Shown: piece after piece, positions 57,830-64,000 of the stretch
Position numbering within the stretch: the first letter of the stretch is position 1
Layout: each line of letters begins with the position of its first letter
Origin: Amaricoccus macauensis
GTDB taxonomy: Bacteria > Pseudomonadota > Alphaproteobacteria > Rhodobacterales > Rhodobacteraceae
Length of the DNA: 64,000 nucleotides
NCBI RefSeq assembly: GCF_014201905.1
Contig: NZ_JACHFM010000004.1
Coordinates: 124,001 to 188,000, forward strand
Direction of reading: 5' to 3'
Made by a program: the position numbers and the translations under genes
The notes under the pieces: model-generated
Database searches by the model: none
The model's input: the letters and a program-made list of their open reading frames with translations, nothing else
Told to the model about the DNA's origin: nothing

Positions 57830-58240
57830 TCAGGTGCCGACGTCGGGGGCGGGGCAGTCGAGCGGGGTCTTGTCGATGCCCGCGAGGTCGATCACGAGTT
57901 GCCCGGCGCGCACCCCGTCGCTGCTCTCGATGAGCCGCACCGCGATGCCGTTCGGACCGGACTCGAAACTCCAGCACTCGCGCTCGGACCCCGGCCCGTA
58001 GCTGAAGCAGATGTCGTTCCCCTCGGGCCACCAATAGCCCTCGGCGCAGCTGCCATCCGGGTGCTGCCAGAGGCTTCGCCGTCCGGGGAAATACTGCTCG
58101 GAGCCGAACAACGCGCCGTCGCGGGTGGCGAATCGGAGCGTATTGCCCTCGGACAGCGCCTCGAAGGACGCCGGATCAAGCGGCGCCGCGGCGGCCGGCA
58201 GGGCAGCGGCGACCAGGAGCGGAATGAGGAAGCGTCGCAT
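57830..58240 (-). CDS. Secreted hypothetical protein
   Basis: 136 residues with a signal peptide (MRRFLIPLLVAAALPAAAAP). Mature domain is beta-rich with four cysteines (GSCAEGYWWPEGNDICFSYG, RECWSF and LDC) and a Trp-rich middle, likely a small disulfide-stabilised periplasmic domain. I do not recognise the family. Divergent from the desuccinylase-like gene; no operon partner. Confidence 0.7.
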   Translation of the reverse strand: MRRFLIPLLVAAALPAAAAPLDPASFEALSEGNTLRFATRDGALFGSEQYFPGRRSLWQHPDGSCAEGYWWPEGNDICFSYGPGSERECWSFESGPNGIAVRLIESSDGVRAGQLVIDLAGIDKTPLDCPAPDVGT

Positions 58241-58335
58241 GGGCCAGAGCTAGCGCCCGACGGACCCGAATGCCACCCTTGGAGCGCCTGCGCGATCGCG
58301 CTACGCAGATGGCTCGCACAGAGGGGGCACGGGGA

Positions 58336-59469
58336 ATGGAGTCAGAGCAGGGTCGGGCGTCGGCCGCGCGACGGGAGACAATCGACCTGCCCCGCGCGTC
58401 GCCCGGCACAACGCGACAGATCGAGGTCCTGCGCTTCGGCACGCCCGGGGCACGGCCCAAGGTCCATCTGCAGGCCGGGCTCCATGCCGACGAACTGCCC
58501 GGGATGCTGGTGCTGCACCGGCTAGCGGCGCTCCTGTCGGAGGCCACGATCGCCGGAGAGATCGTGCTCGTGCCGATCGCCAATCCGATCGGCCTCGCCC
58601 AGCACGTTCAGGGTCTCCTGCGTGGCCGGGTCGAGGCGAACACGTCCGCGAACTTCAACCGCGGCTATGCCGATCTGGCTCCGGCGGCGGGTGATGCCCT
58701 CGACGGGCAGCTTGGGACGGATGCGGCCGCCAACGTCGCGGCCATTCGGGGCGCGATGGCCACGGCCCTCGCGGACCTTGCGCCAGCGTCCGAGCTCGAC
58801 GCCATGCGGCAGGCACTGCTCGGGCTGGCGCTCGACGCGGACATCGTGCTCGACCTGCACGCGGACAGCGAGGCGCTGGTCCATCTCTACACCGGCACGC
58901 CGCTCTGGCCGGACGCGGCCGACCTCGCCGGGGATCTCGGAGCGGCGGCGGTGCTCCTCGCCGAGGTCTCGGGCGGCAATCCCTTCGACGAGGCGCTGAG
59001 CGGCCCGTGGTGGGCCCTCGCCCGACGCTTCCCCGACGCGGCGATCCCGCCCGCCTGCCTCGCCGTGACGGTCGAGCTGCGCTCGAACAACGACGTGGAT
59101 GCGGCTCTCGCGGACCAGGATGCGGCGGCGATCCTGCGGTTCCTCGTGCGCCGCGGCGTGGTGGCCGGCGAGGCCGCGCCGCCGCCCGCGTCGGTCGAAG
59201 CGACACCGCTCGACGCCATGGCGCAGGTGATCGCCCCGGCCGCGGGGATCGTCGTCTACCGCGCCCCGCTCGGCGCGGCGCTGGCGGAGGGCGATCTGGT
59301 GGCCGAGATCGTCGACCCGCTCGGCGAGACGGTGGCGGTGCGGGCGCGCACCGCGGGCATCCTCTTCACCCGCCACGAACAGCCGATCGCGTGGCCCGGC
59401 AAGGTCATCGGCAAGATCGCCGGGGCGGTGACCCTGCCGGAGCGCGTCGGCCCGCTGCTGGGCGACTAG
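58336..59469 (+). CDS. Succinylglutamate desuccinylase/aspartoacylase family hydrolase
   Basis: 377 residues from the ATG at 58336 (GAGGGGG eight bases upstream). Zinc site residues lie in LQAGLHADELPGML (His and Glu) and the second His in DIVLDLHADSEALVH; NFNRGYADL is a substrate-binding block. The last 80 residues form a barrel-sandwich-like domain (PAAGIVVYRAPLGAALAEGD), seen in aspartoacylase-like members of this family. Removes an acyl group from an N-acyl amino acid or diamine. It lies in opposite orientation to ogt, close to an arginase, so amino-acid turnover is likely. Confidence 0.85.
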   Translation: MESEQGRASAARRETIDLPRASPGTTRQIEVLRFGTPGARPKVHLQAGLHADELPGMLVLHRLAALLSEATIAGEIVLVPIANPIGLAQHVQGLLRGRVEANTSANFNRGYADLAPAAGDALDGQLGTDAAANVAAIRGAMATALADLAPASELDAMRQALLGLALDADIVLDLHADSEALVHLYTGTPLWPDAADLAGDLGAAAVLLAEVSGGNPFDEALSGPWWALARRFPDAAIPPACLAVTVELRSNNDVDAALADQDAAAILRFLVRRGVVAGEAAPPPASVEATPLDAMAQVIAPAAGIVVYRAPLGAALAEGDLVAEIVDPLGETVAVRARTAGILFTRHEQPIAWPGKVIGKIAGAVTLPERVGPLLGD

Positions 59470-59474
59470 AACGG

Positions 59475-60017
59475 CTAGAACGCGAAGGCCGACTGGCGCG
59501 GCAAGTCGTCGAGCTGCACGCCCTCGATTGCCAGCATCCGGCGCTTGGTCTCGGCTCCGCCCGGTGCCGAGAATCCGCCGATCCTGTTGCCCGCGCCCAG
59601 CACCCGGTGGCAGGGCATGAGCAGCGGAATGGGGTTCGCGCCCATCGCCCGTCCCACGTCGCGAGCCGCCTCGGGACCGACGCCGAGGCGCGCCGCGACC
59701 TCGCCATACGTCGTCGTCTCTCCCCAGCGAAGCGTGCGGACGACGGCGTAGACCCGGGCAAAGAACGGCTCGCGGGCGCGAAGGTCGAGGAGGGCTGCGG
59801 AGAAATCCGCCTGCTCGCCGAGGAAGTACCGGCGGACCGCCTCCGTGACCTCGCCGAGACTGTCCGGCAGTTCCGCGAGCTCCGCGCCGGCACGGCGCCG
59901 GATCGCGGCCTCGGCGGACGCGGCCCGGCTCGAAGGCAGGCAGAATCCGGTGATGCCCGCCTCGCCCCAGGCGATGCCGCAGAAGCCGGCGGACGTGTCG
60001 AAGACATGCGCGTACAT
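59475..60017 (-). CDS. ogt: Methylated-DNA-protein-cysteine methyltransferase
   Basis: Repairs O6-alkylguanine by transferring the alkyl group to its own Cys. 180 residues. Helix-turn-helix RWGETTTYGEVAARLG, the active-site PCHRV (Cys about 136) and IGGFSAPGGAETKRRMLAIEG are standard. The N-terminal domain (1-80) lacks the Ada metal-binding cysteines. Divergent from the arginase gene. Confidence 0.95.
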   Translation of the reverse strand: MYAHVFDTSAGFCGIAWGEAGITGFCLPSSRAASAEAAIRRRAGAELAELPDSLGEVTEAVRRYFLGEQADFSAALLDLRAREPFFARVYAVVRTLRWGETTTYGEVAARLGVGPEAARDVGRAMGANPIPLLMPCHRVLGAGNRIGGFSAPGGAETKRRMLAIEGVQLDDLPRQSAFAF

Positions 60018-60154
60018 GCGAGGCAGGATCCGCCTTCAGCCCGCCCTTCGCAACCCGGATCCGGCTGCTTCCGCGCCGCCGACCGCCGCGAATTGCCCTG
60101 TTCGGGAGCACAGCCCGCATCTAGCGTGGATTGAAGCTCCCGCTCCAGATGCCC

Positions 60155-60159
60155 GGAGG
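60155..60159 (+). promoter_or_regulatory. Ribosome binding site deciding a GTG start
   Basis: GGAGG seven bases before the GTG at 60167 favours that start over the in-frame TTG at 60131 and ATG at 60149. Confidence 0.65.
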
Positions 60160-60166
60160 CCGCCCC

Positions 60167-61162
60167 GTGCCCGACCGCCGCCACCAACCGCTCCTGCCCG
60201 AAGCCGCCGGCATCGAACACCGCGACATCGAAATCCTCGGGGTGCCGCTGGAACTCGGCGCCGCGTCACGCGGCACGCTCATGGGACCGGACGCCCTGCG
60301 CACCGCCGGCATCGCACGGGCGCTGGCCGGGCTCGGCCACCACGTCACGGACCATGGCAACCTCCACGATGCACCGCTTGCGGACGTGGCCATGGACCCG
60401 GAGGCCGCCGCCATGTGCCGCTTTCTGCCGGAGATCGCCGGCTGGGTCCGCACGATCCACGCTCGCTCCTGCGAGATGGCTGCGCGTGGCGGGGTGCCGG
60501 TGTTTCTCGGCGGCGATCACTCGATCTCCATGGGCACGGTGAGCGGCGTGGCGCGACACTGTGCCGCGGCGGGCCGCGAGCTGGCAGTGCTCTGGGTCGA
60601 TGCCCACCCGGACTACAACGTGCCCTCCACCTCGCCGAGCGGCAACATGCACGGGATGGCGCTGGCCTTCCTCGCCGGGGAGCCGGTGCTGGCGTCGATC
60701 CTCGACCGCCCGGTCCAGGCGGTCGCCCGCGAGAACCTGCACGTGTTCGGTGCCCGCTCCATCGACCCCGGCGAGCGGGCGCGCCTGCGGGCGCATGGCA
60801 TCGACGTGGTGGACATGCGCCAGATCGACGAGCGCGGCGTCGCGGCGCTGATGGCCGAGCGCATCGCCCGCTGGCAGCAGAAGGCCGTGTGGCTGCACGT
60901 GAGCTTCGACGTTGATTTCCTTGATCCCGAGGCAGCCCCCGGCACCGGCACGGTGGTGCCGGGCGGCGCCACCTACCGCGAAGCGCATCTGGTCATGGAG
61001 ATGCTCTCGGATGCGGGGCTCGTCTGCTCCCTCGACCTGGTGGAGCTGAACCCGTTCCTCGACACCCGTGGCCGCACGGCCCTAGCGGCCACCGAGCTGG
61101 TGGCGAGCCTCTTCGGGCGGCGCGTTCTCGACCGGCAGCCCGGCGCCACTGCCGCCGCCTAG
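60167..61162 (+). CDS. rocF: Arginase
   Basis: Hydrolyses arginine to ornithine and urea. 331 residues from the GTG at 60167. Metal-binding blocks GGDHSISMGT, WVDAHPDYNVPSTSPSGNMH and SFDVDFLDPEAAPGTGTVVP supply the His and Asp ligands of the dimanganese centre; the second block reads DAHPDYN where DAHADxN is more usual. LVELNPFLD near the end is typical. Supplies nitrogen from arginine. Possibly linked in use to the upstream N-acyl hydrolase but in its own transcription unit. Confidence 0.93.
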   Translation: MPDRRHQPLLPEAAGIEHRDIEILGVPLELGAASRGTLMGPDALRTAGIARALAGLGHHVTDHGNLHDAPLADVAMDPEAAAMCRFLPEIAGWVRTIHARSCEMAARGGVPVFLGGDHSISMGTVSGVARHCAAAGRELAVLWVDAHPDYNVPSTSPSGNMHGMALAFLAGEPVLASILDRPVQAVARENLHVFGARSIDPGERARLRAHGIDVVDMRQIDERGVAALMAERIARWQQKAVWLHVSFDVDFLDPEAAPGTGTVVPGGATYREAHLVMEMLSDAGLVCSLDLVELNPFLDTRGRTALAATELVASLFGRRVLDRQPGATAAA

Positions 61163-61205
61163 GCCCTCGGACGACGCGACAACCGGGACCAACCGGCAGG
61201 CCGAC

Positions 61206-61235
61206 CGTCTGCCCCCGGGGCGTCTGCCTCCGGGG
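61206..61235. repeat. 15-bp tandem repeat upstream of the Rrf2 gene
   Basis: Two adjacent copies of CGTCTGCCYCCGGGG (14 of 15 bases identical) about 90-120 bases before the Rrf2 gene ATG. Confidence 0.8.
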
Positions 61236-61322
61236 CACGTCAGGCACAAGTTCAGTGAAAGGTTGTGTCGAACGGCCCCCAAGATCCTTGAAACCGCGCT
61301 CCGCGAAGCCTAACCACTAGGA

Positions 61323-61784
61323 ATGATTTCTCAAAAGGCAAAGTATGCGCTGAAGGCCCTTGGCACACTCGCCGAGGAAAAGGCGCGTGGCGGAGGGGCT
61401 CTCACCATCGAGGAGATCGCTACCCGCGCCGGCGTGCCCAAACGCTTTCTTGAGCACATCCTGCTCGTCATCAAGAACGGCGGCATCATCGGCAGCCGGC
61501 GCGGCCGCATCGGCGGCTACCAGCTCATCAAGGACCCCGCGACGGTCACGCTCGGCGCGGTGCTGCGGCTGATCGACGGGCCGATCGCTCCCCTGCCCTG
61601 CCTGTCGCGCGGCGCCTACCAGCGCTGCGAGGACTGTCAGGACGAGGCGACCTGCGCCATCCGCCGCGCGTTTGGCGACGTCTTCGCGGCATACCTGCTT
61701 CTCATCGAATCGATGACCGTCGAGGACCTGATTCGGGTAAATGAGCTGCCAGCCCCGCTGCTCGATTCGGCAATATCGTCCTGA
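61323..61784 (+). CDS. Rrf2 family transcriptional regulator
   Basis: 153 residues. N-terminal winged helix with ISQKAKYALKALGTLAEE, IEEIATRAGVPKRFLEHILL and SRRGRIGGYQLIKDP, the Rrf2 pattern. Four cysteines in the effector region (93, 102, 105 and 111) resemble the cluster-binding loops of IscR/NsrR, so an Fe-S cluster sensor or a thiol sensor is likely. The adjacent sulfate transporter suggests control of sulfur uptake, as CymR does in Firmicutes. Role inferred. No good ribosome site precedes the ATG, so the message may be leaderless or short-leadered. Confidence 0.87.
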   Translation: MISQKAKYALKALGTLAEEKARGGGALTIEEIATRAGVPKRFLEHILLVIKNGGIIGSRRGRIGGYQLIKDPATVTLGAVLRLIDGPIAPLPCLSRGAYQRCEDCQDEATCAIRRAFGDVFAAYLLLIESMTVEDLIRVNELPAPLLDSAISS

Positions 61785-61840
61785 GCCCCCGCTAACCCGT
61801 TGATCCATCCGGATTCAGCGGGCATTCCCTTTTGCTTGAT

Positions 61841-61852
61841 TATCACGATAAA
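61841..61852. promoter_or_regulatory. Possible Rrf2 operator upstream of the sulfate transporter
   Basis: TTATCACGATAA is a palindrome with 5-bp arms in the A+T-rich 107-base gap, and ATTATCGG recurs 11 bases later (61863-61870). Its position between the regulator and the transporter suggests a binding site. Confidence 0.45.
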
Positions 61853-61891
61853 CTCTGTCGTCATTATCGGGCAAATAGCGATGGAGGTTTC

Positions 61892-63088
61892 ATGGACCGG
61901 ATGCTTCCCGGCGATGCGCACGCAGCGGCCGATGCCACTGCAGACCGCACGGTCTACGTCTTCGACATGTACGGCGCCGTCCACCAGATGGTGGTGAGCG
62001 ACGACAGCGACGGACCGAGGGCCGAACGCCGTGAGGAGGGCCTCCGCGAAGCCGCCCGCCTTACCCCGGCTCTGGTAAGGCGATGGCTCGCGGGCGCGGC
62101 GATCGCCGTGATCGGCCTCGGCCTCACCCTCGAGCCGGGCGCGGTGCTTGCCGCCGACACCCTGCTCAACGTCTCGTATGATCCGACCCGCGAGCTCTAC
62201 AAGGAGTACGACAAGGCCTTCGCCGAGCACTGGGAAGCCCTTGGCCACGGGGTGCCGAAGATCAAGACCTCGCACGCCGGCTCCGGCGCGCAGGCCCGTT
62301 CGGTGATCGACGGCCTCGACGCGCAGGTCGTGACACTGGCGCTCGCATCCGACGTGGACGCGATCGCCTCGAAGACCGGCAAGATCCCGGAGGACTGGCA
62401 GAGCAAGCTGCCGCACAACTCCGCCCCCTACACCTCGACGATCGTCTTCCTGGTGCGCTCGGGCAACCCGAAGGGCATCGCCGACTGGGGCGATCTGGTG
62501 AAGGATGACGTGCAGGTCATCACGCCGAACCCGAAGACCTCCGGCGGCGCGCGCTGGAACTACCTCGCCGCATGGGCCTGGGCCGACAAGCAGTATGGCG
62601 GCAATCCGGACGAGATCCGCACCTACATGCACGACCTCTTCGCCCATGTGCCGGTGCTCGACACCGGTGCCCGTGGCGCGACGACGACCTTCGCCCAGCG
62701 CGGCATCGGTGACGTCCTGCTCGCCTGGGAGAACGAGGCGTTCCTCGCCGAGAAGGAGCTCGGACAGGGCGAGTTCGAGATCATCCGACCGTCGCTGTCG
62801 ATCCTCGCGGAGCCGACGGTCGCAGTGGTGGAGGGCAACCTGCACTCCGACGCGCAGAAGGCCGCGGCCGGGGAATATCTCTCCTGGCTCTACAGCCCCG
62901 AGGCACAGGCGATCGCCGTGAAGAACTTCTACCGCGCCTGGGACACCAGCAAGGCCGACCCGGCGGACGTCGCCCTCCTGCCCGCGCTCGATCTCGTCAC
63001 CATCGACGACCTCGGCGGCTGGAAGAAGGTTCAGCCCGAGCACTTCGGCGACGGCGGCATCTTCGACCAGATCTATCAGGCGAAGTGA
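61892..63088 (+). CDS. Sulfate ABC transporter substrate-binding protein with N-terminal extension
   Basis: 398 residues from the ATG at 61892 with GGAGG upstream. The mature domain starts NVSYDPTRELYKEYDKAFAE, then SHAGSGAQARSVIDGL and TPNPKTSGGARWNYLAAWAW, matching periplasmic sulfate or thiosulfate binding proteins (Sbp/CysP). Unusually, about 62 residues precede the membrane/signal segment (WLAGAAIAVIGLGLTLEPGA, cleavage near VLA-AD); no start codon with a ribosome site lies closer. First gene of a cys transport operon following the Rrf2 regulator. Confidence 0.9.
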   Translation: MDRMLPGDAHAAADATADRTVYVFDMYGAVHQMVVSDDSDGPRAERREEGLREAARLTPALVRRWLAGAAIAVIGLGLTLEPGAVLAADTLLNVSYDPTRELYKEYDKAFAEHWEALGHGVPKIKTSHAGSGAQARSVIDGLDAQVVTLALASDVDAIASKTGKIPEDWQSKLPHNSAPYTSTIVFLVRSGNPKGIADWGDLVKDDVQVITPNPKTSGGARWNYLAAWAWADKQYGGNPDEIRTYMHDLFAHVPVLDTGARGATTTFAQRGIGDVLLAWENEAFLAEKELGQGEFEIIRPSLSILAEPTVAVVEGNLHSDAQKAAAGEYLSWLYSPEAQAIAVKNFYRAWDTSKADPADVALLPALDLVTIDDLGGWKKVQPEHFGDGGIFDQIYQAK

Positions 63089-63093
63089 CGAGC

Positions 63094-63927
63094 ATGGCCC
63101 GTTTCCGCAATCAATCCGCCCTGCCCGGCTTCGGTCTCGCGTCGGGGATCATGATGACGGTGCTCTCGATCGTCGTCATCCTGCCCATCGTGGCGCTTCT
63201 CGCGAGGGGCGGCCAGATCGGGGCGGGCCAGCTCTGGTCCGACATCAACTCGCCGCGGGTCTGGGCAGCGCTTGCCCTCTCCTTCCGCGTCGCCTTCCTC
63301 GCGGCGGTCTTCAACCTCGGCTTCGGCCTGATGCTCGCGTGGGTGCTCAGCCGTTACGAGTTTCCCGGCCGGCGGCTGATCGACGCGGCCGTGGATCTGC
63401 CCTTCGCGCTGCCGACGGCGGTGGCGGGCATCGCGCTCACCGCGCTCTACGCCCCCAACGGCGCGCTCGGCTCGATCGCGGCGGAGATGGGGGTGAAGGT
63501 CGCCTACACCCCCCTTGGCATCTGGATCGCGCTGGTGTTCGTCGGCTTGCCGTTCGTCGTGCGGACGGTGCAGCCGGTGATTGCCGAGCTCGACCGTGAG
63601 GTCGAGGAGGCGTCCGCCACCCTCGGCGCTGGCCGGGCCCGCACCTTCTGGCGCGTGATCCTGCCGACGCTCTCGCCGGCGCTCCTCACCGGCTTCGCTC
63701 TCGCGCTTGCCCGGGGCGTCGGTGAGTACGGCTCGGTGATCTTCATCGCCGGCAACCTGCCGCAGGTGACCGAGATCGCACCGCTGCTGATCGTGATCCG
63801 GCTCGAAGAATTCAACTACGACGGCGCCGTGGCCATCGCCATCGCCATGCTCGCCATCTCCTTCACGATGCTTCTCGCCATCAACCTCGTCCAGGTCCTG
63901 AACCGGAGGAAATACGGCAATGCGTAA
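63094..63927 (+). CDS. cysT: Sulfate ABC transporter permease CysT
   Basis: 277 residues from the ATG at 63094; a GTG at 63085 that overlaps the upstream stop is an alternative. Six membrane helices and the EAA loop EEASATLGAGRARTFWRVIL, preceded by DLPFALPTAVAGIALTALYA, are typical of CysT/CysU. Forms the channel for sulfate or thiosulfate with CysW. Its last codons overlap cysW. Confidence 0.92.
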   Translation: MARFRNQSALPGFGLASGIMMTVLSIVVILPIVALLARGGQIGAGQLWSDINSPRVWAALALSFRVAFLAAVFNLGFGLMLAWVLSRYEFPGRRLIDAAVDLPFALPTAVAGIALTALYAPNGALGSIAAEMGVKVAYTPLGIWIALVFVGLPFVVRTVQPVIAELDREVEEASATLGAGRARTFWRVILPTLSPALLTGFALALARGVGEYGSVIFIAGNLPQVTEIAPLLIVIRLEEFNYDGAVAIAIAMLAISFTMLLAINLVQVLNRRKYGNA

Positions 63928-64000
63928 CGATCGCTTCGTCCCGTCGATCTACCGCTCCAGCGAGCAGCTCCGCGCCTTCGGTCCCCGGGCGGGCATGTTG
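63920..64000 (+). CDS. cysW: Sulfate ABC transporter permease CysW, 3' partial
   Basis: Only the first 27 codons are inside the window (MRNDRFVPSIYRSSEQLRAF). The start overlaps the cysT stop by eight bases and has GGAGGAAA upstream. Its identity rests mainly on position as the second permease gene after cysT; the short N-terminal stretch is compatible but not diagnostic. Confidence 0.75.
   Translation, partial: MRNDRFVPSIYRSSEQLRAFGPRAGML

Overview
The window is very G+C-rich, densely packed chromosomal DNA that looks like an alphaproteobacterium of the Rhodobacterales/Rhodobacteraceae. The main evidence is the CtrA response regulator next to a DUF1153/SciP-type protein and mnmA, a TrcR (DUF1013) cell-cycle regulator, the mreBCD-mrdA-rodA cluster followed by a GhrA-type reductase, small DUF1127 proteins, a PHB-depolymerase-type esterase, and many TRAP-free ABC/TTT uptake systems. 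No rRNA, tRNA, CRISPR array, transposase or phage gene was recognised. The assignment rests on gene content and order only.

Layout. 1-2695: end of a sugar-type ABC permease, then an aldehyde dehydrogenase and an SDR in one overlapping + strand operon. 2696-5097 (-): an unusual three-gene unit made of a small Gly/Arg/His-rich peptide, a nucleotidyltransferase and an HprK-like kinase. 5234-11024: UvrD-type helicase (-), then KefB-type antiporter, uracil-DNA-glycosylase-like protein and SseB-like protein (+). 11092-17714 (-): ghrA-like reductase and the rod-shape cluster rodA, mrdA, mreD, mreC, mreB. 17964-21563 (-): a small secreted protein and a tctCBA tricarboxylate transporter. 21783-24891: ctrA and sciP-like (-), then mnmA and a YjdF-like membrane protein (+). 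24957-29666 (-): YidB-like, GlsB-like, ligA, a predicted promoter-to-terminator ncRNA unit, ribokinase and RbsD/FucU. 29838-33601: PHB depolymerase-like esterase (+), two DUF1127 genes (-), Mrp/ApbC (+), a hypothetical (-). 33811-38934 (+): branched-chain amino-acid type ABC system (SBP, LivG, LivF, LivH, LivM). 39118-46823: BCCT transporter (-), DUF6454-like secreted protein (+), alpha-ketoglutarate semialdehyde dehydrogenase-like enzyme (-), dgoK-dgoA and glyA (+). 46865-52615: RNase T2 (-), trcR (+), then glmM, folP, gph and folB (-). 52776-57710: MIase-like protein (+), trxB, two NCS2 purine permeases and a 2Fe-2S ferredoxin (-). 57830-64000: secreted hypothetical and ogt (-), desuccinylase-like hydrolase and arginase (+), then an Rrf2 regulator followed by a sulfate ABC transporter that runs off the end.

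How the genes fit together. Three regulators of the CtrA pathway (CtrA, SciP-like, TrcR) lie in this window together with the elongasome genes, and ctrA has a near-consensus CtrA box in its own leader. The catabolic parts (DgoK/DgoA plus a semialdehyde dehydrogenase, RbsK/RbsD, ALDH/SDR) are paired with uptake systems for sugars, organic acids, amino acids, purines and sulfate, as expected of a metabolically versatile heterotroph.

Most interesting leads: (i) the peptide-nucleotidyltransferase-kinase unit at 2696-5097, which resembles the tailoring part of a peptide-modification locus without a recognisable maturase; (ii) a roughly 150-nt predicted small RNA at about 28074-28223 (-) with a good promoter, an anti-Shine-Dalgarno CCTCCCC tract and a T-tailed terminator; (iii) a TTGCTGCAYCGCA motif shared by the PHB depolymerase and DUF1127 upstream regions; (iv) a FolB with an unassigned C-terminal domain and a sulfate-binding protein with a 60-residue N-terminal extension.
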